Notes: generated by a model from the sequence alone, not told the origin. Shown: positions 1 to 8,293, counted from the stretch's first letter. The stretch: 64,000 nt of DNA from Verrucomicrobiales bacterium (GCA_002698785.1 PAAG01000014.1:124001-188000); one strand, 5' to 3'. Made by a program: numbers and translations.

Positions 1-358
1 CATAATCTTTTGCCTTTGGGAAACGATTGATGATCTCGAACGCCTGCTCATACCACTTAATCGGCACCGCGAGAGGCTCTCCAGCGTGCCAGAGAAGGCT
101 GAAAGGAGAAATGACCAGTCCGCTATTCCAGATTTTGTCCATGACCTTCTCAAGAACATCGAAGTCCATCCGGCGAGTATCAGTGCGATTCGGCAGGTAG
201 CAGTAGTCGCAGTTGATGTTGCAGAAAGGGCTCGGCTGGATCACGAGGAGTCCCATTGCAAGCCGATCCGAGTTCATTGGAGTCAGCTTCGGGATCTCGA
301 GAGCAGCGTTCTGACTGGGAGCGCTCTGGGTTTGGGAAGCGGAAATGGTCGTTGTCAT
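1..358 (-). CDS. Radical SAM/SPASM-type peptide maturase, GrrM/OscB-like (3' end outside window)
   Basis: I translated this edge-truncated frame by hand, because the ORF track omits it. It starts at an ATG (358) and runs off the left edge, giving about 119 residues. The motif CNINCDYCYLPNR supplies the CxxxCxxC cysteines that bind the radical SAM [4Fe-4S] cluster. It is preceded by LLVIQPSPF and followed about 45 residues later by LLWHAGEPL. That arrangement is characteristic of the GrrM/OscB maturases, which form cyclophane crosslinks in ribosomal peptides, and it is also close to anaerobic sulfatase-maturating enzymes. The SPASM region that would separate these options lies outside the window. 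A short basic peptide gene sits 72 bp upstream on the same strand and an ABC exporter is divergent from it. The radical SAM assignment is firm; the peptide-maturase subtype is inference from the N-terminal third. Confidence 0.8.
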   Translation of the reverse strand, partial: MTTTISASQTQSAPSQNAALEIPKLTPMNSDRLAMGLLVIQPSPFCNINCDYCYLPNRTDTRRMDFDVLEKVMDKIWNSGLVISPFSLLWHAGEPLAVPIKWYEQAFEIINRFPKAKDY

Positions 359-430
359 GATGCAGGTCTGACGATTAGCTATTCTAATTTATGAACACTT
401 TTTGAATCTTTTTTCCTAATAGAGGGAGAT

Positions 431-598
431 TCACTTACGAAGGTCCACGGTAACCTTTTTACGTGCTGCCTTTTTAGCCTTGGCCTGAAACTCGCGAACT
501 ACATCGATGCGGTGTTGCAAAGGCAGTGTTGCTCTCACACCCTGCCGAACGGCACGGATGCGGTCAAAAAGGGACCCTGTGTTCATGTTGCTATTCAT
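431..598 (-). CDS. Small basic peptide, candidate substrate of the adjacent radical SAM enzyme
   Basis: This 55-residue peptide begins with MNSNMNTGSLFDRIRAVRQG and has a Lys/Arg-rich C-terminal half ending KVTVDLRK. The ORF track extends it to a TTG at 625. I prefer the ATG at 598, which has a purine-rich AAAGAAAT about 10 bases upstream. It lies just upstream of the radical SAM gene on the same strand, where RiPP precursors usually sit. It has no Gly-rich GrrA-type repeat, no FxS or YxD tail and no cysteine. Its aromatic residues (Phe in SLFDR, His in LQHRI, Phe in REFQA) are the only obvious positions for a cyclophane crosslink. It could instead be an unrelated small basic protein. Codon use looks coding. 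The precursor role is inference. Confidence 0.5.
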   Translation of the reverse strand: MNSNMNTGSLFDRIRAVRQGVRATLPLQHRIDVVREFQAKAKKAARKKVTVDLRK

Positions 599-757
599 AT
601 TGAAGATTTCTTTTCGTTGAGGCAAGAAAACGGTAGAGAAAAACTCGGCACTCAGTTCGCCTTGCCTTTAGCGCAATTTTGCGCTCGGTTAGTAGAGAGA
701 CGACTGCGAGCGGGATTTCATGCGAATCGGTTTCGAGTTTTCCGCGTCGAACTGAAG

Positions 758-2626
758 ATGGACCCGAATTCACAGACGCCACCACAGGATGAAGCATCAG
801 CCATGCCGGGTGGACCTCCCCCTGACGGCATGGAGATGGGCCCGCCACCAGAAGGTGGCGGAGAAATGGGGCCTCCGCCTTCAGATATGGATCCACGCGA
901 GATGAGGCACTTCTGCTTCAAGATGATTCGCGAAATCACCGGACGTCTCGGTTGGAAGTACAAGCTCTGGATTCCCGGCGCGGTCCTTCTCTCTTCTGTG
1001 TATCTGCTCCCGCCCCGGTTCTTTCAATATTTTACGGAAGGTCTCGATCGACTTTCGGAAACGACTGCACTCGATTTCATCAAGATGCTGGCGATCTTCG
1101 GTATTGGCATCGCGATTTGTCAGTGGATTGCCTTGATCTTTGAAAGCATCATCGGCCAGTGGTTGCGGCTTCGTGTTAGTATCGAATTGCGACAGGACGC
1201 GGTCCAAAGCCTGAATCGCACAAGAATTGACGCTCTGGACTCGGCAAAACGTGGCGACTGGATGACTCGAATGACGGGCGATTTGTTCAACGCGGAGGAA
1301 TTCATGACGACTTCCCTCCCCGATCAGATCACGAACCTGACAATGCTGGTGGGATCAGCAGCTCTATTTTTCTGGTATAGCGGCCCGATCGCTTTTATCC
1401 CGATCCTGGGGGCATTGCTTCTCGCTTGGGTAAACATCATTGTTCAGAAGAAAATGGGCCCGAAACTCGGCTATGCCCGAATGTTGGAAGGCGGAGTCTT
1501 CCAGACGATGATCGAGACGTTCGAGGGCTTGCGTACGATACGTAGCTACGGTGGAGAGAAATTCACCTTCGGACGCATCTCAGAACAGCTCAAAGATGTC
1601 TACAAGACGGGAATGAGCATCACCAAGTCCATGGCTTGGCTCATGGGAACGAATGAGTTCGTAGGCCAGCTTATCGTAACGGGTATTCTCACCCTGGTTG
1701 CTTTTCAGGTTCGCGGAAAAGAACTCACCGCCGCGGATGCGCTAATCTACCCCTTCTACATCAATATGTTCCTGGGGGCGGCAAAAACACTCGTTGGTTC
1801 CGCTTACGATTGGAACCGTTTCTTCTTTGAAGGGGGGCGCCTTGCTTCCCTACTCTACGACAAGGACAAACAGGAATCGGATCACGAAGAGATTTTCGGA
1901 GATTTCAAAAATGAGATCAAAGAGGTGGACTCCTTTCATGTGAAGGATGCCATCATTGCCTATGGAGACAATCCTCCAGTCATTCAGAACCAGGACCTGC
2001 ACCTCAGCAGAGGAGAGATCGTTGCTGTTGTCGGTCCCTCTGGCTGCGGAAAATCTACTATGGTGGAATGCTTTGCCGGACTCCGTCACGCGAACAGTGC
2101 GGAATTCGAGGCCAAGATGAAAGATGGCTCCACTCGCGACCTCACTCTCGCTCCACCATTTCTTTCCGCATTTGTGGAGCAGCAACCCTACCTTTTTGTC
2201 GGGACTATCCGGGATAATATCACCCTCGGTCAGGAACATGTGACCGATGACCACATCTGGGAGAGCCTCGAAGAAGTCGGCCTGACCGAGATCGTTCGCT
2301 CGCGAGGCGGTCTCGACCATGTCCTCGCCGATCGCGGCCGAAATATGAGTGTCGGACAGCAGTATCGTCTCGCACTTTGCCGGGCTCTCGTCTGTGATCG
2401 ACCGTTCCTTTTGATGGACGAACCGTTTGCGGCTCTTGATATCGAGTCGGTCGACAAGGTAATCCAGGCAATGAAAGAAGAGCGCTCCCTCGGAACCGGC
2501 ATCATTCTTATCACACACCTGCTCCCACCAGAGCTCGATGCGAATCGTGTGGTTGAAATGCAACCAGTGCTGCATGAGAACCCTGGCCCTATTCAGCCCG
2601 GGCACACTCCTGGTAACGAACCTTGA
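758..2626 (+). CDS. ABC transporter, fused transmembrane and ATPase domains, Pro/Gly-rich N-terminus
   Basis: The real start is probably the ATG at 758 (MDPNSQTPPQDEAS), giving 622 residues. The ORF track starts at 512, overlapping the opposite-strand small peptide gene. Residues 1-50 form a low-complexity segment with three GPPP blocks. Then come several membrane segments in an exporter-type transmembrane domain (about 70-350) and a nucleotide-binding domain (about 400-600). The ATPase part has Walker A GPSGCGKST, a Q-loop (EQQPYLF), a variant signature MSVGQQ in place of LSGGQ, Walker B FLLMDEP and an H-loop (LITH). It is divergent from the peptide/radical SAM genes and may export their product; that link rests on position only. 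Its 3' end overlaps the histidine kinase gene tail to tail by 38 bp. Confidence 0.85.
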   Translation: MDPNSQTPPQDEASAMPGGPPPDGMEMGPPPEGGGEMGPPPSDMDPREMRHFCFKMIREITGRLGWKYKLWIPGAVLLSSVYLLPPRFFQYFTEGLDRLSETTALDFIKMLAIFGIGIAICQWIALIFESIIGQWLRLRVSIELRQDAVQSLNRTRIDALDSAKRGDWMTRMTGDLFNAEEFMTTSLPDQITNLTMLVGSAALFFWYSGPIAFIPILGALLLAWVNIIVQKKMGPKLGYARMLEGGVFQTMIETFEGLRTIRSYGGEKFTFGRISEQLKDVYKTGMSITKSMAWLMGTNEFVGQLIVTGILTLVAFQVRGKELTAADALIYPFYINMFLGAAKTLVGSAYDWNRFFFEGGRLASLLYDKDKQESDHEEIFGDFKNEIKEVDSFHVKDAIIAYGDNPPVIQNQDLHLSRGEIVAVVGPSGCGKSTMVECFAGLRHANSAEFEAKMKDGSTRDLTLAPPFLSAFVEQQPYLFVGTIRDNITLGQEHVTDDHIWESLEEVGLTEIVRSRGGLDHVLADRGRNMSVGQQYRLALCRALVCDRPFLLMDEPFAALDIESVDKVIQAMKEERSLGTGIILITHLLPPELDANRVVEMQPVLHENPGPIQPGHTPGNEP

Positions 2627-3983
2627 TCTTCGCCCGAGCGATATTCGGATACATACGCTCGAATTCAAAATGAGCATCGAGAACACGGGCAATTCTCCGG
2701 CAGATAGTGAGCCCTAGGCCAAGGTGCCTCTCTGCCAATTCCGTAGTCGGGTTTCGCGCAGAATCGGGAATGCTATCGTCGTAAAGCTCACCGATGGGGC
2801 CATTGTCGACGACAAACTCGATATATCCATCTCTCGCAAAAGACGCAGTCGCTTCAATCTTCCCGGAAGGGAGAGTATATTCCACCGCATTGTCGAACAG
2901 ATTTCGGAGGACAATGTTCAGAAATTGCACTGGCAACATCATTTCATGTTCCGTACGCCCTGTAGATACCCAGAATTCGATATCCTTCCCCTCTGCCGCG
3001 TCAAAGAACGTGGCCCAGTTCTTCGCAAGCAAGCGCCCCGGAGTCGCCTTTTCCATATTCAGGACCTGACCGCCAGCTTCCACCTTAGAGAGGATCAGTA
3101 AGTTTTCGACCAACCTCTCCATTCGAGATTCGATCACGAGGATCTCTCTCATCCCCTTATCCTCAAGGGAACCTTCGGCAATACTTCGTATGCCCGCGAG
3201 CGGAGTACGAAGCTCGTGCGCTGCGAGCGAAGAGAAACGTCGTTCATTCTTAATGCTCTCGTCGACTCGATTCATGAGGAGGTTCAGGCGCTGGACGACT
3301 CGCTCAATCTCAGACGGAGCGTTTTCCACTGTGAACAAATGATCGCCATAGGGATCAGCCGTGGCGATTTGACGAGAGAGAGAATTCAAAGGTCTCAGAT
3401 TAATTCGAAGAACAATCCAGATCGCGACGGCCAGCCCCAATAGAATAAGGAATCCCATTTCGATCATTCGCTTGCGAATCCCCGCAGCATTCTCGTGCAT
3501 CCCGAGCAGATGATGGCCTACTGCGAGATAGACATTTTCCGATGGGGTGCCTGGATCCATATCGATTTTCCGAACCAGAAATCGTACTCGCTCGCCAGAT
3601 TCAGTAGAAACATTCAGTATCTCGTCCGTCTCCCGCATACTACCGGGAAAATCCAGATCCAGATTCTCAAAGCTTGCGGACTTCAACACATCTTTCCGGA
3701 CCTCTACATTTCGCAGCCAAATGAACTCCGGGGATGAGGGATCGTAAATACGATCAAAATAGTCCTCATTCATTTTAGGGGTGAGTTCCCCATTCTCCCA
3801 TTCACACGCCGCCTCAATGATCCGAGCCTTGTCTCTCAGAGCATGGTCAAATTGTTCCTCCAAATGGGAATAGAACTGAAAGTACAGAACGAAACCTGAG
3901 ACGATCAGAGCAAACCCGATGACCACAAGGAGCCCTGAAATGAGCCGGACATGGATAGAATGTAAGGTTCGCCAGCGTTTCAT
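2589..3983 (-). CDS. Membrane sensor histidine kinase
   Basis: The 464-residue sensor kinase has a first membrane segment at about 13-34, a periplasmic sensing region of about 140 residues, a second membrane segment at about 176-193 and a HAMP-like linker. The dimerisation/phosphoacceptor box is SSLAAHELRTPL, with His256 the likely phosphorylation site. The ATPase domain shows an N-box (NLFDNAVEYT) and a G-box (HLGLGLTICRR). It lies 11 bp downstream of the response regulator gene, so the two are almost certainly one operon and a cognate pair. Its 3' end overlaps the ABC exporter gene. Control of that exporter is possible, but nothing in the sequence shows it. Confidence 0.93.
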   Translation of the reverse strand: MKRWRTLHSIHVRLISGLLVVIGFALIVSGFVLYFQFYSHLEEQFDHALRDKARIIEAACEWENGELTPKMNEDYFDRIYDPSSPEFIWLRNVEVRKDVLKSASFENLDLDFPGSMRETDEILNVSTESGERVRFLVRKIDMDPGTPSENVYLAVGHHLLGMHENAAGIRKRMIEMGFLILLGLAVAIWIVLRINLRPLNSLSRQIATADPYGDHLFTVENAPSEIERVVQRLNLLMNRVDESIKNERRFSSLAAHELRTPLAGIRSIAEGSLEDKGMREILVIESRMERLVENLLILSKVEAGGQVLNMEKATPGRLLAKNWATFFDAAEGKDIEFWVSTGRTEHEMMLPVQFLNIVLRNLFDNAVEYTLPSGKIEATASFARDGYIEFVVDNGPIGELYDDSIPDSARNPTTELAERHLGLGLTICRRIARVLDAHFEFERMYPNIARAKIKVRYQECARAE

Positions 3984-3994
3984 GTACAGCGGCC

Positions 3995-4681
3995 CTATTC
4001 ACTGGGATCGCGTGACGCAAGAGAATACCCCAGCCCCCGACAGGTATGAAGTAGCGGCTTCGCCCCCGGGCGATCAATCTTTTTCCGTAAACGAGACATG
4101 ATCACCGTCACCACATTGGAGGCAGCACCTTGCTCTTCGGTTTCATAAACTTCTTCCCAGATTTCCGAGCGACGCACGATTCTGCCTTTTCGATACGCAA
4201 GAAATTCCAGCAGAGCGAACTCCTTCGCGGTGAGGTTCAAATTGCGCCCCGACCTTCGAGCCACCCCTCCGGTCACATCTACTTCCAGATCGTCCACCTC
4301 GACGATGGATGACTTCGTATCGAATCTCCGCCGAACGAGCGCCCTGACCCGGGCCGCGGCCTCCTCTATGGCGAAAGGTTTTACCAGATAGTCATCTGCG
4401 CCCATATCGAGCCCCGTCACCCGATCATTCACATCGTCTCTCGCCGTGATAATCATGACCGCAGAATCCAGTTTCTCGTTTCGTATCGTCTTGAGGATTT
4501 CGAACCCCGAAGTGTCTGGCAGCATCAGATCAAGGATGATCACCGCATACTCGCTCACAAAAATTTGATCGAGAGCCTCGGATCCATCCACCGCAACATC
4601 TACGAAATACCCGTCTTCCACGAGACGGTCCTTCAAGGCCACACGAACTGGCCCATAGTCTTCCACCACTAAAATCTTCAT
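3995..4681 (-). CDS. OmpR/PhoB-family response regulator
   Basis: The 228-residue protein has a receiver domain (1-115) with the acidic pair Glu7/Asp8, phosphoacceptor Asp51 (VIILDLMLP), a conserved Thr (ITARDD) and Lys (LVKPF). It is followed by a winged-helix DNA-binding domain (about 125-225) with LTAKEFALLEFLAYRKG and the C-terminal RLRKKID...RGLGYSL signature of the OmpR family. It starts at the ATG at 4681 and is the first gene of the two-component operon, followed after 11 bp by the kinase gene. The 273-bp gap upstream should carry its promoter. The regulon is unknown. Confidence 0.95.
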   Translation of the reverse strand: MKILVVEDYGPVRVALKDRLVEDGYFVDVAVDGSEALDQIFVSEYAVIILDLMLPDTSGFEILKTIRNEKLDSAVMIITARDDVNDRVTGLDMGADDYLVKPFAIEEAAARVRALVRRRFDTKSSIVEVDDLEVDVTGGVARRSGRNLNLTAKEFALLEFLAYRKGRIVRRSEIWEEVYETEEQGAASNVVTVIMSRLRKKIDRPGAKPLLHTCRGLGYSLASRDPSE

Positions 4682-4804
4682 ACGCTATTTAGTTCGAGGA
4701 GGTGGCTTGGCGAAGAAATATAGCAGAAATTATGAAGATTGTAACATTCCATTCACATTTTCCGGCTACTGTCAAATTAACCACGAGGAAATCCCCTTAT
4801 CTTT

Positions 4805-4975
4805 GTGGACATAAAATTTACCTTCTCAACTACGAATAAAGCGTTGGCCCAACTCGTAGAAACATTGCTGGGGGTTCTGCTCCCAGCGATGTTCTGGGGA
4901 CGCAACCGAGGAATCAGAAGCGTTACCAGAGTAGACATATCCTTACTCTCGCAATCAAGGAGACTTGCGAGTTAA
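4805..4975 (+). CDS. Possible small protein or small RNA gene ahead of a strong terminator
   Basis: A 56-codon frame starts at GTG (4805) with VDIKFTFSTTNKALAQLV and ends at TAA, overlapping the tail of the opposite-strand methyltransferase gene by 21 bp. It is absent from the ORF track. The only reason to list it is the perfect intrinsic terminator 35 bp downstream on the same strand, which would otherwise serve no visible plus-strand gene. No clear Shine-Dalgarno sequence or good -35/-10 pair was found. A non-coding RNA ending at the terminator is equally possible. The product resembles nothing I recognise. Confidence 0.2.
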   Translation: MDIKFTFSTTNKALAQLVETLLGVLLPAMFWGRNRGIRSVTRVDISLLSQSRRLAS

Positions 4976-5677
4976 GGCAAACGCAAGATGGAATTTGTTC
5001 TTGATCGGTAGCCGGACTCTTGAAATACAGAGTCCGGCTTTTTTTACGGCCTCGTCAATCCAGGACACCGTCTCAGGGAAATCGGCCGCACGAATATGTG
5101 TGTCGATCATATCGTATTCGGCTTTGGTGATTTTTTTCCAGTCTTCGGCTATCCATTCAAGATATTGATCAATGGACTCTTCCCGTTCCATCGATTCCAG
5201 CAGGAACACATCGAAAAAATAGAAGATTCCGTCCTGTTTCAATAATCTGCCGATTTCGCCGAGAAAAGCCTCTTTTTCCTCCCGCGAAAGATGATGCGCG
5301 GTGAAACCGGCAAAAACGGTATCAAACTTCTCTCGGTCCAACTGCGAAAGATCACGAAGATCTGCCGTGATCCACCTCGATTCAACCGTGTCCCAAATCG
5401 GCCTCTTCGCAGCCTCCTCCAGAGCTTTTCCTGACGAATCTACTCCAGTAAAACTGACGCATCCGAACTGCTCCACGATTTGGCTGGGCACTTCCGCATC
5501 GCCACAGCCTAAATCCAGCACTCTCCCCATAGGCTTTCCACCGGCAGTTTTCACCCAATGGTTGGAAAACGCCTCAACGATTTCCTCGTGATCCATGTAG
5601 TTGGACTCGATTACCTTGCGGTACAACCGCCAATGCTGGTCGAAAATCACATCGACCTGCCCGCCTGACTCAGCCAT
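4955..5677 (-). CDS. Class I SAM-dependent methyltransferase (cytosolic)
   Basis: The 240-residue protein has the Rossmann SAM-binding motif I VLDLGCGDAEVP (about residues 52-63), the acidic residue after strand 2 (FTGVDSSG) and motif II/post-II segments (ADLRDLSQLDREKFDTVFAG). No signal peptide is present. The substrate cannot be told from the sequence; this methyltransferase type includes small-molecule and metabolite methylases. It is the last gene of a three-gene minus-strand operon, starting 12 bp after the stop of the PQQ-like propeller gene. A plus-strand terminator hairpin is embedded in its 3' end. Confidence 0.85.
   Translation of the reverse strand: MAESGGQVDVIFDQHWRLYRKVIESNYMDHEEIVEAFSNHWVKTAGGKPMGRVLDLGCGDAEVPSQIVEQFGCVSFTGVDSSGKALEEAAKRPIWDTVESRWITADLRDLSQLDREKFDTVFAGFTAHHLSREEKEAFLGEIGRLLKQDGIFYFFDVFLLESMEREESIDQYLEWIAEDWKKITKAEYDMIDTHIRAADFPETVSWIDEAVKKAGLCISRVRLPIKNKFHLAFALTRKSP
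5010..5045 (+). terminator. Perfect intrinsic terminator, plus orientation
   Basis: An 11-bp perfect stem (AGCCGGACTCT / AGAGTCCGGCT) with an 8-base loop is followed directly by seven T on the plus strand. No T-run follows on the minus strand, so it is oriented to stop plus-strand transcription. It lies inside the 3' part of the minus-strand methyltransferase coding region, so its sequence is also read as codons. Confidence 0.75.
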
Positions 5678-5689
5678 ATGGAAAACCCG

Positions 5690-6925
5690 TTACTTCTGGA
5701 TGCAGTAAAGCGTTTCGCGGGAGCGAATAAACAAATTCTCCCCAATGGGCGCGAGCGTAGCCCTGAAAGTCTCCGATTTGGCAGATGAACCGAGAGAATT
5801 CACGGCGACAATGTCAAGCTCTTCACCCGGCCGAATGACGATCACATCGCCACCAGTCACCGTCTGCATGTAGATCAGACCATTAGCGACTAGAGGCGCA
5901 GCAGCCAGATCAACCACCTCCCCCAGTCGCTCCGTGTAGTAAGGTTTTCCCGTCTCTGCATCGTAACACGTTGCAATGCCGCTCATGCTCGCTACAAACA
6001 CGTACCCGTCCACAGCTGCTGGCGAAGGAAGATCCCTTCCGCCCTTTCTCGGAGCGTGCCAAAGCATCTGCGAATCGGTGACATCCCCGGAGCCTCCAGG
6101 CTTCACGCAGTAGGTGTCTCCGGGTTTTCCGTTTACCACATAGAGCTTTCCATCGGCATAGTCCGGAACTGGCGCACCTCTTCCGTTGAAGCCTTTACAG
6201 AACCAGAGTTCTTCGCCCGTTTCCGGATCGTATCCACGAACACCGAATTCACCATTAAGGACGAGCTCCTTCTTATCTTCGACATCAATCAGGATTGGAG
6301 TACTCCAACCGCCTTTGGGCTTGGTCTCTCTCTTGGTTTCCCAAATGGTCTTTCCCGTTTCAATATCAACGGCAAGGAGCGTGGAATCTCCTTCGCTATC
6401 GCAGTTCTGAATCACCTTATTGCCTACGATAATGGGTGAAGCAGCAATCCCCCATGATCCGGGAAAATCACCAAGGTCGAGTGACCACTTTTTCTCGCCT
6501 TCCACACTATATGCGTGCAAACCTGCCGGCCCGAAAAAGGCAACAACGGTTTTTCCATCCGTGGCGCAGGATGGCGTGGCTCGCCCATTCATGGCATGGA
6601 AATCTTCCGGATTCTCGCAGGATATAGTTTCTTCCCAAATCGTCTTACCGTCCTTTACTGAAAGGCAGGTGACATAGCGCTCAGCCCCATCGTCCGAAGA
6701 AGAAGTCAGAAACATCTTATCCCCCCAGTTCACTGGCGAAGACTGGCCGGTGCCTTTTAAGGAAACTTTCCAGGCAATATTCGACTCATCCCAGGATACC
6801 GGAACGCTTTCAGAAACCGAATGACCTCGTCCCGTGGGACCGCGAAACTGGGACCAGTTATCTTCTGCCACGACAGTTCCCGATAGAGCGAGAGCCGACG
6901 CGAAGCTGAGCAATGGAATTCTCAT
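5690..6925 (-). CDS. Exported PQQ-like beta-propeller protein
   Basis: The 411-residue protein has an N-terminal signal peptide (MRIPLLSFASALALSGTVVA) followed by WSQFRGPTGRG, a start seen in many PVC PQQ-like propellers. Repeats of the form GKTIWE, GEELWF and GKPYYTERLG mark blades of a PQQ-dehydrogenase-type or BamB-like propeller. No catalytic residues of a true quinoprotein dehydrogenase were identified, so it may bind or scaffold rather than catalyse. Its ATG overlaps the stop of the upstream exported methyltransferase gene (TAATG), indicating translational coupling. Two further propellers of this kind occur at 41.3 and 59.8 kb. Confidence 0.85.
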   Translation of the reverse strand: MRIPLLSFASALALSGTVVAEDNWSQFRGPTGRGHSVSESVPVSWDESNIAWKVSLKGTGQSSPVNWGDKMFLTSSSDDGAERYVTCLSVKDGKTIWEETISCENPEDFHAMNGRATPSCATDGKTVVAFFGPAGLHAYSVEGEKKWSLDLGDFPGSWGIAASPIIVGNKVIQNCDSEGDSTLLAVDIETGKTIWETKRETKPKGGWSTPILIDVEDKKELVLNGEFGVRGYDPETGEELWFCKGFNGRGAPVPDYADGKLYVVNGKPGDTYCVKPGGSGDVTDSQMLWHAPRKGGRDLPSPAAVDGYVFVASMSGIATCYDAETGKPYYTERLGEVVDLAAAPLVANGLIYMQTVTGGDVIVIRPGEELDIVAVNSLGSSAKSETFRATLAPIGENLFIRSRETLYCIQK

Positions 6926-7644
6926 TATTGTTTGGTGGTGGTTGGTTTTCGAAACAGGATAAAGTGCTGAATAGGAAGAAAATCGCGAACTTCGATAAAT
7001 TCCAGCCCCACTGCCTCTGCCTCGGCCCGGACCTGCTTAACGGTCATCTTGTGCAGAGGCTTGATCGGAACGGAGGGATCCTCTCCGCGGTATTCGAGAA
7101 AGACAACGCGCCCTCCTGGTTTTAACCCCTCAACAATCGAAGACAGCATCTCTCTGGGATGAGAAAACTCATGGTAGGCGTCGACCATGATGGCAAGGTC
7201 TACGGTGTCTGCAGGAAGCCTTGTGTCTTCAATCGTCCCCAAATGGGTTTCGATGTTGGAGACCTTCTTCAGTTTCTTTTTACTCTCGATGAAGTCCAGC
7301 ATCTCCTGCTGGATGTCCACTGCGACCACTTTTCCACCCGGAACCAGAGGAGCCAGAAGAAAGGAGAAATAACCCGACCCTGCTCCGATATCTGCCAGCA
7401 CGTCGTCCTTCTCCACCTCAAGCTGGTCAATTACCAACGAAGGTTTCTCTTCCCCTTCTCGATCGCGACGCTCCAGCCAACCGATCGCATGCTGGCTGAC
7501 AACCTGGGAAATCTCCCTTCCCATATATACCTTTCCTGTTCCGTCGCGAGAGGGCTCTTTTTGCGAATAGTGCCCGTCCTCTGAGCATATCCCGATCTGG
7601 ATTGCCGCCACCATGAGAAAGGCTACGAGGGGAAGATTTCGCAT
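6925..7644 (-). CDS. Class I methyltransferase with an N-terminal export signal
   Basis: The track frame begins at 7743, but the start is more likely the ATG at 7644 (MRNLPLVAFLMVAAIQIGICSE), which puts a signal-like hydrophobic segment at the N-terminus and gives 239 residues. A nearby ATG at 7656 is an alternative. The body has SAM motif I (VLADIGAGSGYFSF), the acidic strand-2 end (VVAVDIQQEM), motif II (VDLAIMVDAYHEF) and LKPGGRVVFLEY, so the fold is complete. A SAM-dependent enzyme directed outside the cytoplasm is unexpected, because SAM is cytosolic. The segment could instead be a membrane anchor with the domain inside the cell. It is the first gene of the operon. Confidence 0.8.
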   Translation of the reverse strand: MRNLPLVAFLMVAAIQIGICSEDGHYSQKEPSRDGTGKVYMGREISQVVSQHAIGWLERRDREGEEKPSLVIDQLEVEKDDVLADIGAGSGYFSFLLAPLVPGGKVVAVDIQQEMLDFIESKKKLKKVSNIETHLGTIEDTRLPADTVDLAIMVDAYHEFSHPREMLSSIVEGLKPGGRVVFLEYRGEDPSVPIKPLHKMTVKQVRAEAEAVGLEFIEVRDFLPIQHFILFRKPTTTKQ

Positions 7645-7789
7645 TCGAGAATCCATACCTCGAAGGGGCGATTCTGAAAAGTCGGAATGTTCCTGAATTG
7701 CGCGGGGATGCCCCACCCCAAACTTACTGAAATTCTCGTGCAAATGTCAGGATCTTGTTCGTCTAACCCACTGAAACACACTTCCACTC

Positions 7790-8251
7790 GTGAACGAATC
7801 ACCCACATTTCTGTTTTTCGTTATTGCAGCAATTGTCTGGCTCGTCGTGCTCTTACTGTGGATGATTCCAGTGCGACGCAAAGAGCGGCAGCAGTTTGCA
7901 GCCCCCGAAGACACCGATTCCATGTTTCGAGTCCTGTTCGAGAATGAAACTGTCACCTGTATCCGCCCGGACGGAACGGTGGAATCATTTTCGTTTCATC
8001 GCTTGAAGCGAGTTGAGATACTTACCACAGAAGATGGCCCGTTTTTACCCGACGTATTCTGGGTGTTCCACGATTCCTCGGGGAGCGGTGCCGTCATTCC
8101 CGATGGAGCAGAAGGATTTCAGGAAGTGATGGAACGTGTGCTCGATTTGGAAGGATTTGACTTCAATCGCTTCATTGAATCCCAGGGATGCACCTCACAT
8201 GCCGTCTTCCCTGTATGGGAACAATCTTCCCCCGATATCTCGAAGATTTAG
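7790..8251 (+). CDS. Small membrane-anchored protein of unknown function
   Basis: The 153-residue protein starts at GTG (7790) and is divergent from the exported methyltransferase gene. A single membrane segment (about 7-26, FLFFVIAAIVWLVVLLLWMI) is followed by a short basic stretch (PVRRKERQ), so the soluble part probably faces the cytoplasm. The rest is a small alpha/beta-looking domain (MFRVLFENETVTCIRPDG...) with no motif I recognise. The downstream gap holds an A/T-rich hairpin and a promoter-like element for the next gene. Confidence 0.65.
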   Translation: MNESPTFLFFVIAAIVWLVVLLLWMIPVRRKERQQFAAPEDTDSMFRVLFENETVTCIRPDGTVESFSFHRLKRVEILTTEDGPFLPDVFWVFHDSSGSGAVIPDGAEGFQEVMERVLDLEGFDFNRFIESQGCTSHAVFPVWEQSSPDISKI

Positions 8252-8293
8252 TTCTTTAAAAATTTTCGCAAAAATTTGAGGATTGCCTGACAG

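Noticed and set aside
512-757. N-terminal extension of the ABC exporter frame
   Set aside because: It overlaps the opposite-strand small peptide gene, contains no transporter features and is absent if translation starts at the ATG at 758.
1850-2692. 280-residue minus-strand frame
   Set aside because: It is antisense to the ABC exporter ATPase domain, whose motifs are all in the plus frame.
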